64,000 bases of DNA, from the NCBI GenBank assembly GCA_043804925.1, contig JAZDIP010000037.1:1-64000 (forward strand), written 5' to 3'. Both the position numbers and the translations under genes were made by a program. The notes beneath the pieces are model-generated. The model ran no database searches. It was not told the DNA's origin and was given only the letters and a program-made list of their open reading frames with translations. Source of the DNA: ChocPot-Mid sp043804925. GTDB lineage: Bacteria; Bacteroidota; Ignavibacteria; Kapaibacteriales; UBA2268. The first letter of the stretch is position 1. Each line of letters starts with the position of its first letter. Shown piece by piece: positions 1 to 9,100 of this stretch.

Positions 1-115
1 AATTATAAAATAATTATTGTAAAATGTGATTTCGCAGGATAACTACAGAAATTTCGTTATTTGATTCTCAGAGTATATCAGGATTTCAGTATTTATTATT
101 GAACATCCTGATGTT

Positions 116-2032
116 TCATAATATTTCAACCAAGATAGAAAATAAATATTTTCCGTATGGTTTTTTAGAATATTTATCTTTAATGATTTCAGGGTCAATC
201 TTAACAACAATATCATTACCGCCTATCTGCTCAGCAATATATTCTTTAATACCGGATGCCATATTCTTTCCATAATCGGAATAACTCCTTATGACAATGC
301 TTTTATTCTCTAATGCTTTTTCGGCAATAGTTCTGAATGTATTGAGAAATGTATTTCCTTCCCTCAATTCTCTTATATCAGGAAGTAAAATGTAATATTC
401 GATATATTTTTTGTTTTTATAAATCACAAATTTATCCTGAGTACTATTTGAATGAGTTACATTAAAAACTTGTTTGAATTCGTGCTTGCGGTTTAATGTA
501 TCAACAACTGTAACTGATATGACAAGGGAATCCGAATTAATCAATTCCTTTGAATAAATTTTTATTTCATGGAAAAAATTTGCAGGTAATTGATTGTCAA
601 ACTTAATCGCTTTTTCAGGACTGGTCCCAATGGATAATTTACATTCCCATTGCTTGACTAAAGTCCGAGGTCTTGCATCCAATGAAAGTTCGAGAGCCGG
701 TGGAATGACTTCCATTTTATAATTACTTATGTCAATGGGACTATATACTTTTTCATTATTTGTAGTAAATTTGATATAGTTAATATTTTCGTCAATATCG
801 GCTTTTTGATTTTCATTCATTGGGATAAATCGAACAGACATCCGCTCTTCAGGCAAGCCGAGTAAATTAATAAGTTTATTTCTGATATTTTCTTGTTCTG
901 ACTCGTTTATATCATTGAAAAAAATTGTTATAAATAAATTATGCTCCTTCATATTTCTGATACGTTCGGAAATAGCCATTGGAGAAAACAAATGAATGGA
1001 GTCAGGATTATTTGCGGTTAAATTTTCTTTAAACTTAAAACCGGGATTTAAGATGTCATTTTTATAGAAATAATAATAATTAAACAATGGTGTAATCTCT
1101 TCAGTGATATCTCCTATTATTTTAATAGCAGGAACTTGTGCGGCAATAGAAAAATCAATCGAAGAAATATCGGATTCCATAATCTTTTCTTTACCTAACG
1201 AAGTCAGGTACAAATCTAATCCACCAACACCACCCGGTCTATTTGATGCAAATATTGCTTTATTATTTGGTAGTATTGTAAAATCGGATTCGTCAAATTC
1301 GGTATTTAAAGATGATAATGGAAAAGGTATTTGCCATATTCCATCTTTTCGTATAGACATAAATAAGTCATACCCACCGGGTCCCTCTTGTCCGTCTGAG
1401 GCAAAATACAAAGTATCATTTGATGCCAAAAATGGGGTAATCTCATTTCCCGGTGTCTTTAACGATGTTATTAGCATTAAAGAACCCCATGTGCCGTTTT
1501 CCTGTTTAAAAGACATCCACAAATCCGTATCACCGAATTCCGAATTTAGTGTCGTTGTAAAAATCAACATAGTCCCATCCGGAGAAACCGTAGCTTGTGC
1601 CATGAATAACGGATAAATAAGACTATCAACTCCGAAAGGTTTGAGCCAGGTATTTTTCTTTTTCCTAGTTTGGAATATGTTCATATATGAACGTCCCGGA
1701 TATTGTCGGTAGCTTGAGATATATGAAATATCATTTGTTTCAAATGTTATATAAGACTGATTGCTTCTTGGTAAATTTATTTCACCTTCGACTAATTTAT
1801 AATCCAAAAAATTGAAATTAGCATCAGGAATGGAATGATAAAATTTTGAGAAACCGGAAACACACGAATTAAAGTATAATTGTTCTTGAAATCTATTCCA
1901 TACAGGTGCAAAATCATCAGAACGTGTATTTAAAAGCGTAAGATTGACCTGTTCATTCCATATGAGTTCTTGTGAATAGCTCTGTGATTGCATATAGAAT
2001 AAAAGAAACAATATGATAAATGGGTTTTTCAT
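116..2032 (-). CDS. Secreted PD40 (TolB-like) repeat protein
   Basis: A 638-residue protein with an N-terminal signal peptide (about residues 1-20, ending near SQSYSQ). Three PD40/WD40-like blades are visible at about residues 148-185, 203-240 and 253-280, with the typical cores SPDGTMLIF, NDTLYFASDG and NNKAIFASNRPGG and the GGYDLF/GGLDLY signature. The C-terminal 100 residues could be a degenerate OmpA-like peptidoglycan-binding fold, but I do not see the conserved Asp/Arg clearly. Similar proteins sit in the periplasm or outer membrane. It follows ktrA by 14 nt on the same strand and is probably co-transcribed with it; the functional link is unclear. Product family is supported; exact role unknown. 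Confidence 0.7.
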   Translation of the reverse strand: MKNPFIILFLLFYMQSQSYSQELIWNEQVNLTLLNTRSDDFAPVWNRFQEQLYFNSCVSGFSKFYHSIPDANFNFLDYKLVEGEINLPRSNQSYITFETNDISYISSYRQYPGRSYMNIFQTRKKKNTWLKPFGVDSLIYPLFMAQATVSPDGTMLIFTTTLNSEFGDTDLWMSFKQENGTWGSLMLITSLKTPGNEITPFLASNDTLYFASDGQEGPGGYDLFMSIRKDGIWQIPFPLSSLNTEFDESDFTILPNNKAIFASNRPGGVGGLDLYLTSLGKEKIMESDISSIDFSIAAQVPAIKIIGDITEEITPLFNYYYFYKNDILNPGFKFKENLTANNPDSIHLFSPMAISERIRNMKEHNLFITIFFNDINESEQENIRNKLINLLGLPEERMSVRFIPMNENQKADIDENINYIKFTTNNEKVYSPIDISNYKMEVIPPALELSLDARPRTLVKQWECKLSIGTSPEKAIKFDNQLPANFFHEIKIYSKELINSDSLVISVTVVDTLNRKHEFKQVFNVTHSNSTQDKFVIYKNKKYIEYYILLPDIRELREGNTFLNTFRTIAEKALENKSIVIRSYSDYGKNMASGIKEYIAEQIGGNDIVVKIDPEIIKDKYSKKPYGKYLFSILVEIL

Positions 2033-2046
2033 AATTTAACAGATAT

Positions 2047-2733
2047 TTATTCCTCAAGCAAATTTTTAATGTCTTTGTCTTTGCCAAAAAGCACTAATAC
2101 ATCACCTTCTTTAATAAGTTCATTAGGTTTTGGGACACCAATAACATTGTACTTTTCTTTTTTATTTGGATTAAGAAAGGTTTTCTCCGTTGATTTTCTT
2201 TTTATTGTAACCAAATTGAGTTTAAAATCCTCTCTTAGGTTTGTTTCGATTAAATTCTTGCCGATAAATTTTTTTGGTGTTTCTATCTCATAAATTCCAT
2301 AATCACTGCTTAATTTAAAGGATTCTATTAAACCCGGAATCATCAAACGATTTTTCAATTGCTCGGCAGCTTCTGCTTCCGGAACCAATATTTCGTGTAT
2401 GTCCATCAGGTTTAATATACGTTCGTGGACTTTTGAAGTTCTGCGATTATAAATCTTCTTAATACCGAGGTCTTGAAGATGAGCAGTCGTAAGGAGTGAA
2501 CCTTCGAAATCGCCACCAATAGCAACTATAACCGCATCCATATCGTCGAGACCGAGACTTGCCAGTGTTTTTTTATCGGAAGCATCCATGCATACAGCAG
2601 TTGCTACTTTATCGCTTATCTCGTCAATTTTATCCTGATGATTGTCAATTGCAAGAACTTCAGCTCCTGCTTTGCTTAAGCTGACAGAAAGATGATATCC
2701 GAAATATCCTAATCCAATTACGCAATATTTCAT
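2047..2733 (-). CDS. ktrA: K+ uptake regulatory subunit, TrkA/KtrA family
   Basis: A cytoplasmic RCK protein of 228 residues, the usual KtrA length. The N-terminal Rossmann fold shows the GLGYFG dinucleotide motif at residues 7-12, an acidic end of beta-2 (AIDNHQDK) and the GGDFEGSLLT segment. A TrkA_C domain occupies about residues 140-228. In this family a ring of KtrA subunits gates the KtrB pore in response to ATP/ADP or NAD(H) and c-di-AMP. The pore gene lies 65 nt upstream on the same strand, so the two form a typical Ktr operon. Confidence 0.93.
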   Translation of the reverse strand: MKYCVIGLGYFGYHLSVSLSKAGAEVLAIDNHQDKIDEISDKVATAVCMDASDKKTLASLGLDDMDAVIVAIGGDFEGSLLTTAHLQDLGIKKIYNRRTSKVHERILNLMDIHEILVPEAEAAEQLKNRLMIPGLIESFKLSSDYGIYEIETPKKFIGKNLIETNLREDFKLNLVTIKRKSTEKTFLNPNKKEKYNVIGVPKPNELIKEGDVLVLFGKDKDIKNLLEE

Positions 2734-2798
2734 AGTTCTCTTTTTTTAAATATTATCAATAAAAAGTAAAATATTTTTTTCAAATTAAGAAAAATTAC

Positions 2799-4577
2799 TC
2801 AACCAATCATTATATCCGTTTTTGCTAAAGTATATCTCTGTTGAGTAGCTGTCCTTATAAATGCAAGGAAAAAAGTTAAAACTCCTATTCTGCCAACATA
2901 CATCAATATAATAACGATAGCCTTTCCACCTGTTCCTAAAAATCCAGTGATGTTTCGGGATAATCCAACTGTGCCTAAAGCCGAGGTAGCTTCAAAAATC
3001 AAATCCAGGGGTTGTTTGTCCGGTTCTATCCATATCAATAAAAAAGAACCAATACCTAAAAATATTAATGAGCTAAGAATAACCATAAATGCCTTTCTTA
3101 TATTTCCCGGTTCAATTTCACGATTGAATAGCTCGACCCTGTCTTTTCCCCGCATTAAATTCAGCAAGGACAAAACTGCTAAACTAATAGTAGTTGTTTT
3201 TATTCCACCTCCGGTTGACCCAGGTGATGCTCCTATCCACATTAATGGCAGTATTATAACAACTGCCACATTAGTCAATAATTCGGTTGGTACGGTATTA
3301 AAGCCGGCTGTTCTTGCGGTAATGGATAAAAACAGCGAATGAAATATTTTCTCAAAAACATTCATTGAACTGTCAAATGTAAAAGGTTCGGCAATTAAAA
3401 TAATTAGGGTGCCGGATATTATTAAAATAGATGTCGTACTTAATACTATTTTTGTTGATACTGAAATTCTGTGTTTTAATTTTTTCAAATTATTCTTTCT
3501 CGGTCTTATAATTGTTAAATTAGACAGCACAGTAAATCCCAAACCACCTAATACGATTAAGAGCATAATAGTACTATAGTATGAATAATTCATTGACACT
3601 GCACTATCCATAAGCCCCGTTGAGTAGATAGAAAAACCTGCATTGCAAAAAGCGGAAACAGAATGAAAAATACTGGAGAACATGAAATCCCATCTTATTT
3701 CAGTAAAACTTCCTCCCAAAGAGTGATAAAGTATGATAGCACCAACTAATTCAATTGTAACAGTGAAAAATAGTATTTTAAGAATAAGTTTGCGAACTTC
3801 AACCAAACTTTCCTGGCTAAGCAAATCCCTCATCATTATTCTCATTTTAAAACTGACACCACCGGATAAATACATTGCAAAAAAAGTTGTTAGTGTCATT
3901 ACTCCCAATCCCCCGATTTGAAGAAGAAACAAGATTAACAACTGTCCCAAGAATGTGAAATCTTTTGCAGTATCAACAACGATAAGTCCTGTTACGCAGA
4001 CTGCACTGGTCGATGTAAATAATGAATCAATCAAACTTAGTTTTGTACCTTCGGGAGTAGCATTAGGCAGTAATAATAATATTGTCCCAAAAATTATTAT
4101 AAAAGCGAAACTTAATGCAAAGATTGCTCCGGGATGCAGTTTTAATTTGTCCAGCAAGTAACTGAATCTCAAGATTTTTACTATTAATGCAATGATAATA
4201 ATTAGATGCAATAGTCCAATATAAATCAAAGTAGCCTGCATTTCACTAAGTTTTGGATTGGCTTGATTGATAAAATTTATAATAGCTCCCGGAAAAAACA
4301 ATTCAATCCCAAGAATTAAAGCCAATAAATTTTCAAACCAACGAAGTTTTAAGTATTTTAATATATCTTTTTGAAAGAAGCATCTTGAAAATTCCTGAAA
4401 TACAAAAGAAATAGTTATAATAGTAATGGTTATTCTAATTATTTTTATTTGAGGAGCATTCAATTCATAACCGAGTATTATCAAAAATAATACTAAAGTC
4501 AACAAGCCGATTATGGCAAGATATATATCAAGCCCTGTTTTTATTTTTTCTTTTGTACCTTTTCCAAGCATAAACAT
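2799..4577 (-). CDS. ktrB: K+ transporter pore subunit, TrkH/KtrB family
   Basis: A polytopic inner-membrane protein of 592 residues. The four pseudo-repeat pore loops of the family are visible: SAVCVTGL (about 191-198), SAFCNAGF, TARTAGF and SALGTVGL, each carrying the selectivity-filter glycine. It should move K+ with Na+ or H+ symport together with KtrA, encoded just downstream. About 140 residues precede the conserved core and contain four more predicted hydrophobic helices, so the protein is clearly longer than classic KtrB (about 450 residues). The start ATG is followed by a basic stretch and a first helix near residue 18. Confidence 0.93.
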   Translation of the reverse strand: MFMLGKGTKEKIKTGLDIYLAIIGLLTLVLFLIILGYELNAPQIKIIRITITIITISFVFQEFSRCFFQKDILKYLKLRWFENLLALILGIELFFPGAIINFINQANPKLSEMQATLIYIGLLHLIIIIALIVKILRFSYLLDKLKLHPGAIFALSFAFIIIFGTILLLLPNATPEGTKLSLIDSLFTSTSAVCVTGLIVVDTAKDFTFLGQLLILFLLQIGGLGVMTLTTFFAMYLSGGVSFKMRIMMRDLLSQESLVEVRKLILKILFFTVTIELVGAIILYHSLGGSFTEIRWDFMFSSIFHSVSAFCNAGFSIYSTGLMDSAVSMNYSYYSTIMLLIVLGGLGFTVLSNLTIIRPRKNNLKKLKHRISVSTKIVLSTTSILIISGTLIILIAEPFTFDSSMNVFEKIFHSLFLSITARTAGFNTVPTELLTNVAVVIILPLMWIGASPGSTGGGIKTTTISLAVLSLLNLMRGKDRVELFNREIEPGNIRKAFMVILSSLIFLGIGSFLLIWIEPDKQPLDLIFEATSALGTVGLSRNITGFLGTGGKAIVIILMYVGRIGVLTFFLAFIRTATQQRYTLAKTDIMIG

Positions 4578-4725
4578 CAGATTAAAATTTTCAATTTTAC
4601 AATTATAATTTCTAAATAATTTTGTTCAAGCCCTACGTGATTGTTTGACCTTTAATGGAAAATTTACTATTACAAAATTAAAATCACTATGCGATTTCTT
4701 CACAAACAAAATCAATCCTCAACAT

Positions 4726-5874
4726 TTATTTTCTTTTAGTAAAGGACCTGACGGCATCCTTAATTGCAACGATGAATAAATCAATTTCATCATCAGTCGT
4801 GAAATATGATGGAGAAGCACGAACCGTACCCCAGGGATAAACTCCCAAAGGTTTTAGCAGAAGGGGTGCACAGTGTAATCCGGTTCTTACGATAATATCG
4901 TATGAACTGTCGAGAAAATAACCGACTTCTTCGGGTGCCATGCCGCCAATATTAAAGCAGAAATTTGCCATGCTGTTGTTTTTGTCGTTTGTATAAACTT
5001 TAACTTCAGGAAATTCAGCAAGCTCACGGATAATTCTTTTTACCATATCTGCCTTATGCTCACGAATATGAGAAATCCCTTTTTCCAAAACAAAACCGAG
5101 TCCGGCATTTAGAGATACAATTCCCGGTACGTTGGGTGTACCTGCTTCGTAAAAAATCGGCATTCCGGGAGGTTGCACGAGTACTTCACTTTTAATTCCG
5201 GTTCCGCCTACTTTTAAAGGTTTCAAATCCAATCCTTTTTTAATATGCAAACCGCCGATTCCCTGCATTCCGTATAAAGACTTATGTCCTGTGAATGCAA
5301 GCAGGTCAATATCCCAACCATCAATATCAATTTCAATTGCACCGGAAGACTGTGAAGCATCAACAATAATCGGCATTCCATGTTTGTGGGCAATTTCTGC
5401 TATTGTCTTAATATCTAAAATCGAACCGGTTACGTTTGAAGAATGGTTGATTACAATAGCTTTAGTGTTATCCTTTATCGCTGATTCAATTTTTTCAGGT
5501 GCAACATATCCTGTTTCATCACAATCAACAAAGGTTATCTCAATTTTCCCATCAATTTCCAGATGCTTTAGTGGACGAATGACAGAGTTATGTTCAATTC
5601 CCGTTGTTACCACGTGTGCATTGTTTAACTGTAAACCGTTTATTGCAAGATTTAAAGCTTCGGTGCTGCCGGAAGTGAAAACAAATTGATTAGGGTCTGA
5701 AGTATTGAATAATTTACAAAGTTTATCTCTACATGATTGAGCAGGGTCTTCTGTATCTTTTTCCAATCCTACTCGTGCTGAGTGACACGGAACATCGTTC
5801 AAATAATTACTAACTGCTTTAGAAACTTCAGGAGGTTTGGGCCAACTTGTGGCGGCATTATTAAAATATATCAT
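4726..5874 (-). CDS. Class V aminotransferase / cysteine desulfurase
   Basis: A 382-residue PLP enzyme. It opens with YFNNAATSWPKPP, has the substrate-binding HSSNVTG segment, the PLP-binding lysine in TGHKSLYG, and a catalytic-loop cysteine in RTGLHCAPL followed by TVRASPSYF. These are hallmarks of the CsdA/SufS-like branch that abstracts sulfur from cysteine to give alanine and an enzyme persulfide, feeding Fe-S assembly or sulfur transfer. No suf or isc partners are adjacent, so the acceptor is unknown. It is transcribed divergently from the large T9SS gene at 6132. Confidence 0.88.
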   Translation of the reverse strand: MIYFNNAATSWPKPPEVSKAVSNYLNDVPCHSARVGLEKDTEDPAQSCRDKLCKLFNTSDPNQFVFTSGSTEALNLAINGLQLNNAHVVTTGIEHNSVIRPLKHLEIDGKIEITFVDCDETGYVAPEKIESAIKDNTKAIVINHSSNVTGSILDIKTIAEIAHKHGMPIIVDASQSSGAIEIDIDGWDIDLLAFTGHKSLYGMQGIGGLHIKKGLDLKPLKVGGTGIKSEVLVQPPGMPIFYEAGTPNVPGIVSLNAGLGFVLEKGISHIREHKADMVKRIIRELAEFPEVKVYTNDKNNSMANFCFNIGGMAPEEVGYFLDSSYDIIVRTGLHCAPLLLKPLGVYPWGTVRASPSYFTTDDEIDLFIVAIKDAVRSFTKRK

Positions 5875-5966
5875 AAATATCTCAAACTATTGTTATTAAA
5901 TATAAATAAAAAAAATGCAACTTAGTAAAATAATACTCTCCGGCAAATGGAAATTCGGAAAAAAAT

Positions 5967-5988
5967 CACTTTTTTTGAAAAAAAAGTG
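5967..5988. other. Perfect A/T hairpin in a divergent intergenic region
   Basis: CACTTTTTTT and AAAAAAAGTG form a perfect 10-bp inverted repeat with a 2-nt loop, midway between two divergently transcribed genes (5874 and 6132). It resembles a short bidirectional terminator or an AT-rich operator. Seen directly; function inferred. Confidence 0.4.
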
Positions 5989-6131
5989 TAACATTTTCGA
6001 TTCTCATGTGTTATATACTATATGGGTGTGCAATTTTTATAAAAGTTTTTTATTAATTCGATTTCGGGTTGTTTTTTGGTATTTCGTTCATAAATAGTAT
6101 TGTTGGAGTTTTATAAAGTAAAAGGAATTGT

Positions 6132-9100
6132 ATGAAAAAATTATGTACGTTATTTTTAATTGTCTTAAGCTACTCATTAAATAGCCAATCATTGTCAATA
6201 TTTTCATTGGATACAGCAAAATTTCCAACGATGAGAGCAAAATTTTATGCATTCGATAATGCCGATTTACAAATAATTAATTTGTCCCCTGATGATTTTG
6301 AAATAACAGAAAACATGGTTGAACGGAAAGTAACATACATATCTTGCCCAACACCCAAGCCGCCTTCGGCAATATCTGCAGTATTAACCATAGATAATTC
6401 GGGTTCCATGACGGGAAATGGAATACTTATGGCAAAAGCAGCAGCAACGGCATGGGTAAAAGCATTGTCATTGAACAAATCGGAATGTGCAATTACAAGT
6501 TTTAATACAACAAATACCTTACATCAGGATTTTACGAATGATAAACAAAAGCTATTAGATGCAATTAATGTGATAGGAGCCGGAGGAGGAACGGATTTCG
6601 ATGCAGGATTAATAAATCCTATGTCGGGAGGTTTGTTGATAGCCGAAAAAGGCAAAAACAAAAAGGTACTTGTTTTTTTAACTGATGGACAGGCAAATGG
6701 AAATGAAACAGAAATCATAAAAAAAGCCAATGATATAGGTTGTGTGGTTTTCTGCGTTACTTTGGGATTGCGTTGCCCGCCCATACTGAAAAACATAGCC
6801 GAACAAACAGGCGGACAATGGTTTGAAAATATAACTACAGAAGATGAAGCCAAAGAGATATATATGCAAATTTTATCAATATCGCAAAATTTTGAGCCAT
6901 GCACAATTGAATGGCAAAGCGGGGATGATTGTAATGTATTTAGGGATGTGTTTCTAATGTTAAGGATTAATAACACAGGTGCCACAGCAAACTACGTAGC
7001 TCCGGCCTCTGAATTAGCAACTTTGGAATATAGCCCATCAGCATCAATGAAATTTGGTGTCGTAAATAAACCATTTAGCGAAACCAAGGAAATTACCATT
7101 ACCGCAAAAAACCGGGGTGTAATAATAAATTCGGTCAAATTGACCAATCCTGAGGAATTTGAAATTGTTGATTGGGGCGGATATCCACCGCCTCCTTTCA
7201 CAATTATTAAAGATAGAAGCAGAACGTTTAAAATTAAGTACAAACCACAGAAAGCAGGATATTCATTCTCATTTTGCCGTTTTGAATTAGAGACAAGTGC
7301 CTGTACCGGACAAACTTTTTTTGCAACCGGTGGGATTCTCGATAACGATGTTCAAACAGGTGAATTAGCACTGACATTCCCTAACGGCGGAGAGACATTT
7401 GTTGCCGGTTCGGATACTATTGTTACATGGACGGGAATACTTCCGGAAGATACAGTTAGCTTGGATTACAGCTTAGATAACGGGAAGAAATGGACTAATG
7501 TATCGGATTCAGCTAGCAATTTTATATATAATTGGCAGGGTTTACCAAAAACTGCGAGTAAGCAATGTCTGATGAGAGTAAGAAAAGGTTCTTCGTTTTC
7601 ATATAAAAAGGGTGATTTGATAAGTATGTTAGGTCTTGGTCAAGTGGAAAAAGTGGAATACTCCCCAAATAGTAATAGAGTAGTAGTTGCACATAAGAAC
7701 ATGTTGCTGCTTGTTGACTTGCAGCTAAGAAAGATACTGCACACATTTTTAGGACATAAATTTACAGTTTTGTCAGTAGCATTTAGCCCTTATGGAGAAA
7801 CAATCGTAAGCAGCAGCAGCGACGGGGCAATAAAGTTATGGGATGTTAATACCGGTAAAGAGTTAAAAAGTTTTGACAGCGTTTCAAGTTACACTAATGT
7901 GGTAGCTTTTAGTCCTGACGGTACAACCATAGCAGCCGCTTGTGGAGATTATACTATAAAATTATTAGATGCATATAGTGGAAATATAAAGGGAGTTCTT
8001 ACCGGTCATAAAGGCAATGTTTTTAGTTTGGCTTTCCATCCTGACGGGAGCCAAATAGTTAGCGGCAGTTTTGATAAATCAATTAAATTGTGGGATATCG
8101 CAAGTAGTACGGTTAGCCAAACATTTACCGGTCATGCCGGATGGGTTAATTCTGTCGCCTTTAGTCCCGACGGGAGTAGAATTGCCAGCGCCAGTTCAGA
8201 CTGTTCTGTTAGATTATGGCATGCAAAAACGGGAAACACGGTTTATTCTTTTACCAAACAATATTATGCTTTTATGTCGGTTGTTTTTAGTCCTGACGGA
8301 AAAAGATTGTATGGAGGGAACAGTGACGGAACAGTAATGATGTGGGATGTTCGATACGGTACCGATTTGGGTGTGTTTTCCTTAGGGAAAAAAGGATTAA
8401 TGAGTTTGGCATTGAGTGCAGATGGTTCAAATATAGCTGTAGGCAGCAGCGGTGCTGTTACGATTTTAGATGCAATTTATGGAATCGAATTAGCTTCTTT
8501 TTTAGGACATACGAATTCAATCAATTCCGTAGCCGTAAGTCCTGACAACAGTTTGATTGCCAGCACCGGGGACGACGGTAAAATATTGATTTGGAACTTG
8601 AAAACAGGTTGGATTGTGAATTCCATTTCAGGAATATCAACATGGATGCAGAAAGCTTTATTCAGTAAGGACGGCAAATCCATATTCAGTTGCAGTAACA
8701 GTGATTCTCTTATTAGAATTTGGGATGTTAAAACCGGGGATGAAATAAAGACCTTGAGGGGACATATAGGTGGAATAAGAAGTATCGCATTGTCGCCAAA
8801 TGGCGATAAGCTTGTCAGTGCCGGAATTGACTTTACGATAAAGGTTTGGGACGTTAAAACAGGAACTGTAATTAAGGATATTCCGGTTTGGCAATCTTAT
8901 GTTACTTCTTTGGATTTACATCCTGAAGGTAATAAGGCAGTATTAGGTAAAAACGATAAAAGGATTAAAGTTTTGGATTTGAGTACCGGAGAAGAAATAC
9001 TTGATTTAAGCGGACATAAAGACAGGGTTAACTGTGTTGCTTACGATGCATCGGGGACGTGGATTGCAAGCGCGAGTGATGATAATACAATAAAAATTTG

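Noticed and set aside
1104..1616. 170-residue plus-strand ORF
   Set aside because: It lies wholly inside the PD40 gene on the opposite strand and has no recognisable domain or ribosome site.
5915..6097. 60-residue plus-strand ORF in the divergent gap
   Set aside because: Spans the A/T hairpin, lacks a ribosome site and resembles low-complexity noise.
6524..6985. 153-residue minus-strand ORF
   Set aside because: Shadow of the VWA domain of the T9SS gene; composition follows the antisense strand.
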